Origin: Parietichytrium sp. I65-24A
Lineage: Eukaryota; Sar; Bigyra; Thraustochytrida; Thraustochytriidae
Assembly: GCA_012862575.1 (NCBI GenBank)
Contig: BLSF01000006.1
Coordinates: 496,001-560,000, forward strand
DNA: 64,000 bases
Reading direction: 5' to 3'
In this document: one piece after another, positions 37,595 through 46,794 of the stretch
Layout: every line of letters begins with the position of its first letter
How positions within the stretch are numbered: position 1 is the stretch's first letter
Made by a program: the position numbers and the translations under genes
The notes under the pieces: model-generated
The model's database searches: none
Seen by the model: only the letters and a program-made list of their open reading frames with translations
What the model was told of the DNA's origin: nothing

Positions 37595-39805
37595 TTACGA
37601 TTGTGGTTCAGTCTCAGCGTGGAAGGACACAATAACCTTGACCAAATTTGGCTGAGCGAGGTCAGGCAAAGGGATGGTATCGCCTTGAGCTGTGGCCACG
37701 ATTGGAATCCACGAACGAATTTGCCTGTCAATGTTGTGGAAAAACGATATATCACTACCGTGTCGCTTACACAGCGCGAGGTGGCTGCCAGCCTTCGTGC
37801 AGTAGGTTAAAGTCCCAGAGTTGAGCCAGTCAAATAAATCCATGGAACCAGTATCATCGACCAGTACTTTCTGAGTTTCGATGAGGAAGTTGCCGAACAT
37901 AGTGGAGCTGCCAACTTCAACGCGTACTTGGTAGTCTTGCTCTGTTGGTGCAAACATTGTCTCTTGCCTATATAAGACAAGTCGTTGTGGCTGTGGTAGG
38001 TATATAAAGCTTGGTTGTGTGCGTTTTAGCACAATCCATTGACACTTTGATTTCACTTTTGAGCCTAATCGACGGCCCTGCAATGTTTCCGTCAATAAAA
38101 TCGTAGCACGGTCCTTGATTGCGCCTTGTCCGTGAGAGTGGCAAACTTCACGAAGGGCTATTTTCCAAAAGAAGCGTGGGTGATCCAGGAACCCTTCAAG
38201 GGGCATGGTGATGGCAATTTGACCGTATCGGGTGCTCTCCCAGAATGCCTCAAAGAGACTGGAGCGCAAGTAAGAGTTGAGTTCGTCGGATTGTGCAGCA
38301 AGGCCGGATAGATTGCTCCGAAAACCTTCACCGTAGGTTGATGCGATTGCGGGAATCAGTCCGTCTCGGAGTTTGCCACGGGTGGACCACTTTGGTGTAG
38401 TATCTTTGAAGAAGGGAATTCGATACTTGGACGCAAAGCTGAAAATCTCCGCTTTTGTGTGGTTCAAAAGCGGCCTCCAAACTTGAACTCCGTTGATTGT
38501 GCTCTCCGGAGTCATACCAGATATCTCCATAACGGAGCAGCCTTTCATCACATTACTTATAACGTTTTCTTGAACGTCTCCTTTGTGATGCCCAAAAATT
38601 ATGCCCGCATCTCTGCCGGCGATCGCTTCCTTGTAAGCGTCAAATCTCATTGTTCGAGACAGCTTTTCGTAGTCATCTCTCGCAGTCACGCCTCTTTTGA
38701 TTTCTGTTATTCTTCGCTCAAAGAATGCGATTCCGTGATGGCTGCACCACCGCTCGACGAATCTCGCCTCTGCGTAACTCTCTGCTCGATTTCCATAGTC
38801 AATGTGTACCGCATGAGGGCGAACGGCCCTAAGGGAGGCCTCCTCAGTAGTTTGCTGAGCGGCGACTTGATGCTTCGCGGGCTCATCCGTCTTTCGGCGC
38901 TTTTTGTTTCGCTTGCGCAGAACATCATTTAGCCCCTGTCGTTTAATTCGATCCGGATTCAGGGCGGCGCTGTGTTTAGCCAAGTAGCTCAAGATTCTGG
39001 CGATTACCATTGAATCTACGCCTCCCGATAAAGAAACGAAAAGGTCTACATCGTTAGCGTTGCCAATGGAGCGCTGCTGGAGGAGGTAGCGAACCATCGA
39101 CTGGAAAATCGGCTCGGACTCCATTTGGTCATCATTATCAGTGAACTCCACAGCGCAATCTTCGCGCTCATACTTCTCGCAACTGTCGTCTAAAATAATA
39201 TTATCATCCAAGGTTTGCTGACAATCCAGAGACTCTGTAACCATAAGCTTGCGCCGATCCGTTGCGACTTGAAATCGCTCAAAAACGTTCGCATGGGCAA
39301 GCGCTTGCCGTTGTTGAGACGCAAGACGATCTTCAAGGATTCGCATAGCTTCCCCGCGCGTGCATACATTCTCATCTTTGATATCATCGCTCATCTGAAC
39401 ATAGTGTCGCAAAGGCATCAGCAAAAAGCATGCCTGGGACTGCAACAGGTGATTGTCCAGCTTGCGGTCGAGCGCTTGCAAGCAAATTCTGACAGCCTTA
39501 ACTGTGCACTGATCAACCGCAGGTCTGTCTGCACGGAAAATATGCCTCGAGAATTGGTCAAGGACAAGGATGAGAGCAAGGTTGGATCTTGCGGAACCTT
39601 GTGTCCCAGCCCACGACTCATCAAAGGATCCGCGAAGAGCTTCCTCCAGCACCCTTGAATACCTCTCCTTGATTTCCTGATCGCATTTTTCTCGCAGCTC
39701 AAGATTGCTGTCAGACACGAACCACAGCTTCTTTCGCAGCTGCTCAATCTCCTCTGCGCTTCCGTCAGCGCCAAACCAAAATTGAAGAATTTCCTCTGGG
39801 TCCAT
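37595..39805 (-). CDS. DUF924-TilS fusion: tRNA(Ile)-lysidine synthase-like protein
   Basis: 736 residues from the ATG at 39805; the frame stays open to an ATG at 39910. Residues 1-190 match DUF924: EEILQFWFG, then SNLALILVLDQFSRHIFR and LLMPLRHYVQMSDD. The usual FGRFPHRN ending reads FERFQVATDRR. From about residue 240 an N-type ATP pyrophosphatase follows: VSLSGGVDSMVIARIL (the SGGxDS loop), VHIDYGNR, IIFGHHKGDVQENVI (H-x-x-D/G-D), PLLNHTKAEIFSFA, KDTTPKWSTRGKLRDGLIPAI. These are TilS/TtcA-family features. TilS makes lysidine at C34 of tRNA-Ile(CAU), allowing AUA reading, normally in bacteria and organelles. The C-terminal 250 residues resemble no clear TilS tail. The organelle target is unknown. 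Confidence 0.82.
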   Translation of the reverse strand: MDPEEILQFWFGADGSAEEIEQLRKKLWFVSDSNLELREKCDQEIKERYSRVLEEALRGSFDESWAGTQGSARSNLALILVLDQFSRHIFRADRPAVDQCTVKAVRICLQALDRKLDNHLLQSQACFLLMPLRHYVQMSDDIKDENVCTRGEAMRILEDRLASQQRQALAHANVFERFQVATDRRKLMVTESLDCQQTLDDNIILDDSCEKYEREDCAVEFTDNDDQMESEPIFQSMVRYLLQQRSIGNANDVDLFVSLSGGVDSMVIARILSYLAKHSAALNPDRIKRQGLNDVLRKRNKKRRKTDEPAKHQVAAQQTTEEASLRAVRPHAVHIDYGNRAESYAEARFVERWCSHHGIAFFERRITEIKRGVTARDDYEKLSRTMRFDAYKEAIAGRDAGIIFGHHKGDVQENVISNVMKGCSVMEISGMTPESTINGVQVWRPLLNHTKAEIFSFASKYRIPFFKDTTPKWSTRGKLRDGLIPAIASTYGEGFRSNLSGLAAQSDELNSYLRSSLFEAFWESTRYGQIAITMPLEGFLDHPRFFWKIALREVCHSHGQGAIKDRATILLTETLQGRRLGSKVKSKCQWIVLKRTQPSFIYLPQPQRLVLYRQETMFAPTEQDYQVRVEVGSSTMFGNFLIETQKVLVDDTGSMDLFDWLNSGTLTYCTKAGSHLALCKRHGSDISFFHNIDRQIRSWIPIVATAQGDTIPLPDLAQPNLVKVIVSFHAETEPQS

Positions 39806-39910
39806 CTTCCCCTCGCCGCTTCTTGGCGCCTCCTCCGGAGTGGCCACTCCTTGAACCAATCTCGAACCCTTCGACTGTTTCCTCCACACATACCACACGT
39901 ACAATTCCAC

Positions 39911-40221
39911 ACGTTGTCACACCTTTTGTGCTTAAAGTGCTTACCTCGACCAACCAAGTTTCATACATAAGTCTACTCGAGCGCATAAGGTGTTCTATAA
40001 TTTTGAGGTTTCAGAATCAGAATTTCCGTTCTACGCAGACAAAACTTTGAAACTGGAGCAGCCTAAGCGATAAGCTCACAGCAAAAGTCACAAGGTTTCA
40101 GTGCCGGGGTTTCTTTGACATGAAGAGCACATTCGAAGCACAAGATGACAAGGAGGGGAAGATGGGAAATCAAATCAAAAAATGATGTCGCAAAGTTTAT
40201 GCGTTTTTGAAGAAGAGCAGA
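39911..40221. other. Intergenic region upstream of TilS
   Basis: 311 bp. No gene or repeat is recognised. Confidence 0.5.
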
Positions 40222-41442
40222 TCAGCTCGCTCGCACCGCGAAAGCCGACCTCGCGATAATAGTTCCAAACACCACTCCCGCGAAGAACACCACGAGCATA
40301 AGCACGCCGAGATTGAATGGAAAATCAGACCGAAACGCAATAGTCAGTACGACAAGAACACCGTATACCCCTTCGAATCCCATGGCAGGCTCCACGTTTC
40401 CGACTTTGGAGCCACCCCACTTCCTCGTGAAGTCGATTCTGACCAGAACGATCCCTATGATTGTCATCAGCATGACAGCGATCCAAAATAATTTCTCCAC
40501 GACGTTGTGAGTCTGCTTAGCCTCGATCGCGAGCATTACAGCACGATCGACTTCTGCTGCCGACATATTTGCCGCAGCTCGCGGCAACTTTGCAGAGAGA
40601 TCTGACTCAAGCGAGTTTTGGCTTTCGGATTCGTACGCATCCCTCCTGTTGTAGCGGCGAGAGTGGCCTTTGCTTGCGGAAAAGCCTCCGCGACTAAAAT
40701 TGCCATTCCGCTGGTTACGGTATCGCCTTTGCCCCGCTCTGGTATCATGCTCATCAAATTCAGGCTCACTCACATCTGCGTCTAGGTCTCGCAAGTCGTC
40801 TTGGAACGCCGCAGATCTCTGAGCGCTCACTCTCTGTTGCGCGCCCGTGTCCTGCCTTTGCCCTGCAGGTATATCGTACTCTCTGCGAGGAGGCAGATTG
40901 AGGTCCTCATCACCACGGAGATTTTGCTGAGCGGCGGCCTGTCTCTGCTCTCGAGCCAGTGCTATCCTATCCAAAAAAGCGGTGTCTTCAGCCTGGATGC
41001 TCGACTTACTTAGGCCTGGATACCCCGCGAACGGGAATACTGTATTCCAGAGTGGTTTGATAATAGAACTGAACCACCGAAGGAGAGCTTCAAGCTCGAC
41101 AAAATGCCTTCCCAGCATCTGCGTTTGAAATAAGTCCACCGGGCGCGCAACCATGCGGATCAATAAATAAAAACATATCTTACAGCTAAGGCGAAACGGG
41201 AGAGTGCAGAGGAACCACGTTGTTAAGGTGGTCCTTTTACACAAAGACGTGACTCCGAAAGCAATCGTCCAGAGTGCCGCCGTCAAACTATCTCCGGATG
41301 CGGCGCTGCTTGCACCTACTGATGCACCGAGCCCAAGCCCGCTCTTTGCCATCGCTTCTCGACCACTACCCTCAAAAAAGGCATCCTGAGTAAACTGAGC
41401 CCCAGTGAAAGGGCCACGCACAGTAGCAGCAGATCTCCGCAT
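40222..41442 (-). CDS. Orphan multi-pass membrane protein, 406 aa
   Basis: I do not recognise this family. From the sequence: an N-terminal low-complexity region (a start at Met31 is also possible), then hydrophobic segments at about 53-70 and 78-98. A helical segment with FFSSIIKPLWNTVF-like content follows, then a highly charged, disordered Arg/Gln/Asp-rich block (about 165-300). A short conserved-looking helix (about 300-315) is followed by three closely spaced hydrophobic segments at about 325-343, 360-378 and 382-402. It probably lies in an internal membrane with the charged block exposed. Other readings, such as a peroxin, were considered but have no motif support. Codon use looks like that of the neighbouring genes. 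Confidence 0.7.
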   Translation of the reverse strand: MRRSAATVRGPFTGAQFTQDAFFEGSGREAMAKSGLGLGASVGASSAASGDSLTAALWTIAFGVTSLCKRTTLTTWFLCTLPFRLSCKICFYLLIRMVARPVDLFQTQMLGRHFVELEALLRWFSSIIKPLWNTVFPFAGYPGLSKSSIQAEDTAFLDRIALAREQRQAAAQQNLRGDEDLNLPPRREYDIPAGQRQDTGAQQRVSAQRSAAFQDDLRDLDADVSEPEFDEHDTRAGQRRYRNQRNGNFSRGGFSASKGHSRRYNRRDAYESESQNSLESDLSAKLPRAAANMSAAEVDRAVMLAIEAKQTHNVVEKLFWIAVMLMTIIGIVLVRIDFTRKWGGSKVGNVEPAMGFEGVYGVLVVLTIAFRSDFPFNLGVLMLVVFFAGVVFGTIIARSAFAVRAS

Positions 41443-42793
41443 CGAGACTACCTACTCGCTAATCTTTCCCCCCGGACTGGAAATTCGCGCAGCGCCAGAT
41501 GACGAGAACACAAAGACGGAGCTGCTGCAATAAAGAGTTTCGATGGGCCTGAGCCGTGGCCCACCAACAAAGGCACGTGGACTGACTGTGTAGCCCTGGA
41601 CAAGCCTCGAGACTCTCGAGACGCTCGGACTCCCCGCATTGATCCTATAGAGTCCTACACCCAACTACGGACACTATCATGCGCTAAGCTTCATTAAACC
41701 TTCCGATTTTCGTTAGGCCCATTTAACCTTTTAACCTTATACGACGGTCACTGTCACGATACTACAGGAAGCATAGCTGCGGGTCATAGCGGTCATAGCT
41801 GGGTGAATCTTTTAGCTTTTCAGCCTGAAAGTTGAAGTTCCAGCGGAGGAGAACGACAGTGAGCAGCTGTAACCCCTGCGCCATAGTGGGGTGCCTGAAA
41901 GTGAACGATGGTTGCCATAGTACTGTCTCTGTCTAAAACTTGTGAGCTGAGGGGAATAGCTGCTCGAGCTTACTAGCTAGCTAGCTATAGAACAACTAAC
42001 AAAGATACTGATGGTATTTTACCATGCTACGATTGATCCGTTTTTTTTTAAATGATGATCCGATCAGCCTGGCATCATCATCATCATGTGATATTTTGCA
42101 GGGCCAGTGAAGTGCAGTGTTCAAAGTGCTCAAAGAAAAAGAAAGCAACTTTACAATTTAAGGGCAAGTGACTTGAAGACTGAGTGACATAAACGATGAG
42201 TGGAATATAAAATTTGGACGCGCCCGGATCGTGACTGACACTGGATGGGGTCGAATCATACTTGGCCTAACTGTTAATTTAAAACTCGCTGCTGGATTGA
42301 GGCCGCAGGCCGCTGAGATTCAGGTGAGCGCTGGCTACATGAGAATCAATCCTGCCTGCATTACTCGCGGCTCAAAAGGTCTTAGAAAATTTTGGACCGA
42401 GGAGAAAATCACTCACCCCATTTGGAACGATGAGTCGAGGTACTCCAGACTTGATGGATTCGTTAAGCAGTTCAAATCCGACTCGGCTTCTCAAGACTGC
42501 AACCTGAATGAACGAAAAACGAAAATCACTTCAGGTCTAAACGTGTACTGCTGTGCAGTACTCTGTAGCCCAATAGCTTAGAACGCTCTTTTGAGCGCTC
42601 CACAAGAGCTACTTCGGAGCTCCCCTGGAACTTGAAAACCGACTCTGCAATCAGTTCAGAAGACACCAACAGATCTGTATTTGCCAGCTTCTGCCGGAGG
42701 AAAGGTACAGCGACGAGGTCGCGTTGGCACACGTTGACCGCGCGGAGTTGTGTGCCGTGCTTTGAGGGAAAGGGATGAGTTGCGTGAAGACAA
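41443..42793. other. Intergenic region with dispersed element copy 2
   Basis: 1351 bp. It holds element copy 2 (41837-41910), a CTAGCTAGCTAG palindrome near 41966-41988, a CATCATCATCATC run near 42072-42086 and a GTACTGCTGTGCAGTAC palindrome near 42545-42561. A 116-codon plus frame (42231-42581) has no domain and is not called. Confidence 0.55.
41837..41910 (-). repeat. Dispersed short element, copy 2
   Basis: On the minus strand this reads CATCGTTCAC, then CCCCACTATGGC, AGGGGTTACAGC, TCACTGTCGTTC and CCTCCGCTGGAAC. It matches 46299-46369 almost throughout except for a 9-nt insertion and a GC insertion. Confidence 0.8.
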
Positions 42794-43603
42794 ATGCGGG
42801 TAAACATACAATCCCTTATGCTCGCTTGGACTGTTCTTTCGAGTTGCCCGCCTTCGCGAAACGCAGAGCTCATAGTTGATGGCGTCAACCTTGGATTGAT
42901 TACCCCAAAATTCGAGCACCTTGGTACTCACGACACAGTGAACGGAACAATCCACGCGATGGCCATTCAGCATTCTCTACAGCGCGAACTTTGTGTCCTT
43001 GACAAACTTTCTGAAGAACTCGAACATCAACTCACTTTGCTGCGTGGGACACATAATAACACCGCAGCTATATTGGACGACATTGACTCTGCACATGGAT
43101 TCGATTTCCGGACTTGTTTTGGTGAGGTCAAGGGGTACCGCGACTTGTCTTTTCTTCACCACTGGTGCAAAGCATTTTCGATCGTGATTTTGGTGGAGGA
43201 TTACATACCAGGGCTGTACTATTTTGACGATGACGGGAGGCAGTTTGCTGATTTGCAAGTCGGATCTTGCATGGTGCTGGAGATTAAGCGAACGGCTGCA
43301 CTCACGGCTATCCAACTGGAATTAGCAAACAATGAGGCCGGGATGGCAGGCTTTCTCACAGTTGATAAACCATCATGCGTGTCCTATTTCGAGTCTGCTT
43401 CGATTCAGTTCATCTTCAGATTCGGTTTTGCTTTTCTGTATTTAGGCGTGGCATTCTATGCGTCATGGCAGTTCTTCCTTCAAAACTCCCACTACCAAGA
43501 CACTCGATTCATCACAAACACTGTGTTAGCAACAACTGCGCTGACAATGGGATCGATGGGGTGCTACTTTTTTGCAGGAGGTTGGCGAAGTGAGTACAAC
43601 TGA
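42794..43603 (+). CDS. Probable secreted/membrane receptor-like protein, N-terminal part
   Basis: 269 codons as read. Residues about 5-17 (IQSLMLAWTVLSSC) look like a signal peptide. An extracellular domain with several cysteines and N-x-T/S sites follows; the stretch SIVILVEDYIPGLYYFDDDG and neighbouring strands loosely recall a protease-associated (PA) domain. Two membrane helices follow at about 200-222 (FRFGFAFLYLGVAFYASW) and 236-258. The frame stops just after the second helix at a GTGAGT, and the next ORF (43979-44653) starts with membrane helices. A splice from about 43590-43594 to about 44005-44025 could join the two into one six-helix protein. A competing upstream ATG (42775) in another frame makes the start uncertain, and a 5' exon is possible. 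Confidence 0.55.
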   Translation: MRVNIQSLMLAWTVLSSCPPSRNAELIVDGVNLGLITPKFEHLGTHDTVNGTIHAMAIQHSLQRELCVLDKLSEELEHQLTLLRGTHNNTAAILDDIDSAHGFDFRTCFGEVKGYRDLSFLHHWCKAFSIVILVEDYIPGLYYFDDDGRQFADLQVGSCMVLEIKRTAALTAIQLELANNEAGMAGFLTVDKPSCVSYFESASIQFIFRFGFAFLYLGVAFYASWQFFLQNSHYQDTRFITNTVLATTALTMGSMGCYFFAGGWRSEYN

Positions 43604-43978
43604 TGTTGGTGTGTCGTTCGTAAGGCTAGCACACCTTTGCTTGATGTTTCGAAAATGTTCTGACGAAAAGAGATGAGTACCGGGTTTGCGTGAGATAGTT
43701 TCGAGTGGGATCCCTCTTGATGTGTCGAACTTCTTCCTGCCTTGCTTCGTCGGTTCTTCCGCGGCATCAAAGTAAGTGCCTTTGCACGCGATTGCACGTT
43801 GGCTTCCGTGAGAAGTCACAAACAAGATGAAACGTGATTAGTGTACAATCGAAAAATAGTTTTGGTTTTTACTGGGACTAACGATGAGCCACTTGCCTGT
43901 GCTGATTTGGAAGCTTTTTGTAAGTGTTAAATTCTAAACATATGGACCATGGCTAGCGCACGAGAAAATTGCTAACCC

Positions 43979-44653
43979 ATGCCTCGCGCCTGGCTCCCAA
44001 CAAGGATTGCTGTGCGCTGGAGAGATATCAAACGTACTTTCAAAATAGGAAGCATTTCTGTCCAAAAGGGCACAACTAAATCCCCAGTTAAACACCTCAG
44101 GGTACCTGCACTACTCGCTTGCATGTTAGTTCTCGTGGATTGGGCTTGTGCTGTGGGGTTCATCTTTCGCGGCCCCACAACGAATTTTCTCTTACTGTAC
44201 CTCTTGCCGGGGTGCTTCCTTTGGCTTCAGCTCGTGGTGAGCGTTTATCTGGCGTCACAAGTGATTTTTATGGAGACAATTATCAAGCGAATGCGACGCT
44301 CGCTACTTTCGATGAAGGCGCGCGTTGTGCAAGAGAATGGTACCGATGCACTGACCAAAATAGAAGAACTCTGTGTGACGCAAAACGCGCTTGCAATCTG
44401 GCTTCGTTTTTGGATAGTGGTGTCGCTCATAGGGTCGGTCACGATTATAGTTGCTCTTGCGCTTCTTGGCTTTACTCGCATCCTCTACGAGAGCTGTGGT
44501 GGTTGGATTTCACTTTGGTCGGCAGTATTTGTGGGAAAATTTCTTCTCGTGTTTGCGCAAGTGCAGCTCTGCATCACACAAAGACGAAGATGCCGTGTCG
44601 GTCCTAGCGACGAATCTGGAGATGCGTTTTTTGGCTCGTTGACGCCGCCGTAA
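43979..44653 (+). CDS. Membrane protein, probably the C-terminal exon of the preceding gene
   Basis: 224 codons as read, with four hydrophobic segments: about 43-64 (VPALLACMLVLVDWACAVGF), 70-97 (LLLYLLPGCFLWLQ...), 140-165 (RFWIVVSLIGSVTIIVALAL) and 178-198. A stop codon directly precedes the ATG. A CTAAC (branch-like) lies at about 43972 and a CCAACAAG at 43997-44004, which would be a good 3' splice site. Both candidate joins preserve frame: GTACAA donor at 43594 to 44005, or GTGAGT donor at 43590 to 44025. I favour a single gene with 42794-43603 but cannot choose the junction. No family is recognised. Confidence 0.55.
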   Translation: MPRAWLPTRIAVRWRDIKRTFKIGSISVQKGTTKSPVKHLRVPALLACMLVLVDWACAVGFIFRGPTTNFLLLYLLPGCFLWLQLVVSVYLASQVIFMETIIKRMRRSLLSMKARVVQENGTDALTKIEELCVTQNALAIWLRFWIVVSLIGSVTIIVALALLGFTRILYESCGGWISLWSAVFVGKFLLVFAQVQLCITQRRRCRVGPSDESGDAFFGSLTPP

Positions 44654-44704
44654 ACCTTATATTATGGCATTATCCAAAACGGCTCGAATCAAGTGGTCCG
44701 CTTC

Positions 44705-46156
44705 TCAAGGATCGAAAAACGAAAATGGCTTGCGTTCTTGTTTTTCGTCTCCGGATCTGTCGGCTTCAATCGAAGATCCTTCTTCCACCTTGCTGAAAAC
44801 ATAAGAGTTTATGTAATACTCGGTACGACTTGCCTGGCCACCCTGAGGGGGTGCCTCATCGCAAGTTCTCTCCGAGAGCGACTGTGCCTCAGGCATGCTC
44901 TGATGACTACTCTCTGTCACAAATTTTCTCTTCCGCGGATTTGGCCCCCGTTCCGTCTCTTTGGACGGGCAATGCTCGTGAAGGCGATCACCGCAGGGCG
45001 CTGTTCGCTCATCAGCCAACAAATCCGGGCTCACAAACCACAACGTCATCGCGTACCTATCACGTTGCGCGGGAAGAACCTCGTGTTTGATGACTCGGCT
45101 GTCAAATAAAACTACTGTCCCTGCCTTCGGCTGGACCAGTAGGTTTTCTTGCTCCCCATCAGCGTTCGAGCACTTGCATGAGAGCTGTCCTCCATCTCCC
45201 GACTTCCATGCTAAGTCATTGATGTATACAATCGCTGTAAGAACACGAAAATTCCTCCAACGCCCATGTTCATCAAAGTCATTGTCAAGATGCTCAGTGT
45301 AGTGAGCGCCAGAACCTGGGTACAGCGCAACCATTGCGCGATTCGGACAGAGGAGCCTTTCAACCCCCAGAACTGGGTGCAGGCAAGCGGCATAGCCTTC
45401 TAAAATTTTATACACTTGAAGCAAAGACTGTTTTGCCTTTACTGTAAGTGACGGCTTCTCTTTGTCCCCGACAAACTCACCGTCGTCTATCCCGGTCTCC
45501 GAATGGGATCCTTCTTCATCAGAAAGAAATCCATCTTCCTGATCGGCCTCGAGTTGTGGGTCTGCATGCTCCGTTAGACTGATGAAATTAATCCTATCCT
45601 TTCGAATCCGAGGGTCTTGCCCGTGATTTATTCGAGACAACGTGGTTGAGATGTTGATATGGTCTCGAAGCTCTTTCGCGCGTTCGCCAGAAATGACATT
45701 TTCTACAACAAGAATCTTGCGACGAGAGAAGTCCTCAAGTTGTTCCGAGGAGAGTTGTGGTCCAGTTTCGGTACTTGACTTGTCCAGATTCCTCGCATAG
45801 ATGATTTCGGAAGCAAATGAGCCACCAAAGCCGTCAACGTCGAGTTCGTACTCGTCCTCATCGCCCAACGTTACGCCCTCATCATCATTTGAGGTTGACT
45901 TTTTCAAGATGCCAACTACTGGACCAGGGCCGCCAACTGCCAAGCGCTGCCTCAACAGAATCGTCTCCGTCTTGGCAGGACTTCCCAAAAGGGCACCGCT
46001 TTTCTGAGCATAGTACACTGTTTCCCCCAGGCAGACCTCCTTCATTGTTCGCAATCCGGCTGAATAGCACACTCGGTCGGCTCGGTCATCAAACTCAACC
46101 TTCGCAGCTGACCAGTGAGATGCGCGATGGGGCGTCCATCCACAAACCCAAACCAA
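44705..46156 (-). CDS. Prolyl 4-hydroxylase of the PHD/EGLN (HIF) type, 483 aa
   Basis: Intronless. The C-terminal double-stranded beta-helix is convincing: RAMVALYPGSGAHYTEHLDND carries the Fe(II) ligands His289 and Asp291. DGGQL, then GTVVLFDSRVIKHEVLPA carries His358, and RDRYAMTLWF carries Arg367, the 2-oxoglutarate anchor, nine residues after His358 as in EGLN1. An N-terminal region of about 150 residues is unusual and the Asp/Glu-rich stretch at 88-110 is probably disordered. The helix-rich lead-in (FSRRKILVVENVISGERAKELRDHI) matches the usual PHD entry. A 45-residue acidic loop lies at about 195-235. Substrates of such enzymes in protists are usually Skp1 or unknown, and no HIF is implied. 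Met38 (46045) is an alternative start. Its stop is 51 nt from that of the convergent membrane-protein ORF. Confidence 0.85.
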   Translation of the reverse strand: MVWVCGWTPHRASHWSAAKVEFDDRADRVCYSAGLRTMKEVCLGETVYYAQKSGALLGSPAKTETILLRQRLAVGGPGPVVGILKKSTSNDDEGVTLGDEDEYELDVDGFGGSFASEIIYARNLDKSSTETGPQLSSEQLEDFSRRKILVVENVISGERAKELRDHINISTTLSRINHGQDPRIRKDRINFISLTEHADPQLEADQEDGFLSDEEGSHSETGIDDGEFVGDKEKPSLTVKAKQSLLQVYKILEGYAACLHPVLGVERLLCPNRAMVALYPGSGAHYTEHLDNDFDEHGRWRNFRVLTAIVYINDLAWKSGDGGQLSCKCSNADGEQENLLVQPKAGTVVLFDSRVIKHEVLPAQRDRYAMTLWFVSPDLLADERTAPCGDRLHEHCPSKETERGPNPRKRKFVTESSHQSMPEAQSLSERTCDEAPPQGGQASRTEYYINSYVFSKVEEGSSIEADRSGDEKQERKPFSFFDP

Positions 46157-46250
46157 CTTTTTATTTATTGGCTATCCAGAGGACAAGAAGAGAGAATTAT
46201 TGGCTACTCCTTCACAGCAATAGCCGATTCTACCACTCTGCGGTAACAAT

Positions 46251-46320
46251 TGCCATAGTGGGGTGCTTCTTTAGATATGCGGGTTTAGTGCTGGTGGTCA
46301 TCGTTCACCCCACTATGGCA
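46251..46320. repeat. Perfect 15-bp inverted repeat (hairpin)
   Basis: The arm TGCCATAGTGGGGTG (46251-46265) is exactly complementary to CACCCCACTATGGCA (46306-46320), with a 40-nt loop. The right arm is the core of the dispersed element. Confidence 0.9.
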
Positions 46321-46369
46321 GGGGTTACAGCAGCTCCCTGTCATTCGCCTTCGTCGCCTCCGCTGGAAC
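46299..46369 (+). repeat. Dispersed short element, copy 3
   Basis: CATCGTTCAC, then CCCCACTATGGCAGGGGTTAC, AGCAGCTCCCTGTCATTC and CCTCCGCTGGAAC. It aligns end to end with the minus-strand copy at 41837-41910. Confidence 0.8.
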
Positions 46370-46598
46370 TGGTTATCATTTGCCTTGCCAAAGACTCGGA
46401 ACCATCTCCACTGCAATACCATTAAACCCGAAGTCACATCGTGCTTCTGAGGTCGAGCGCCTGGCCGTAAACTAGAAGCTTGTTTGTGCATCTGTTTCGT
46501 TTTTACACAACCAACAAAACGAGTTTGGTAGGTACGTCTACGTAGTTGCTGCAAAGCCAGCAAAGCCCAACGAACCGGCAAGTTGTTTTGTGATTCGA

Positions 46599-46794
46599 AT
46601 GAATGAAGCTGCGCTAGATGCTTTCGAGCGGCCCCAGGCTTTCTTGCCACTGTGTGGTTCGGAATTGGCGTTAAAAAAACTTTGGATGGGAAACTTGCAC
46701 TTGAAAGATGTTTTGCCAAAAGTAAGTACCTGAAAGTACAAACGAGTACATGTTGATTATCGTATCGTTGATTTATTATTTGTAGGTTGAATAG
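46599..46794 (+). CDS. Possible small or remnant gene, 43 codons
   Basis: Weakly supported. The frame has coding-like composition from about 46476 (no ATG until 46599): FVIRMNEAALDAFERPQ, then CGSELALKKLWMGNLHLKDVLPK. It ends at a GTAAGT donor (46722). A TTTGTAG acceptor at 46785 would add VE and a stop; unspliced it stops four codons later. No family is recognised. It could be the last exon of a gene whose 5' part I cannot find, or a decayed fragment. Confidence 0.25.

Noticed and set aside
42231-42581. 116-codon plus frame upstream of the receptor-like gene
   Set aside because: Ends in a GTAC-type promoter palindrome and has no recognisable domain; could be a 5' exon but nothing supports a splice.
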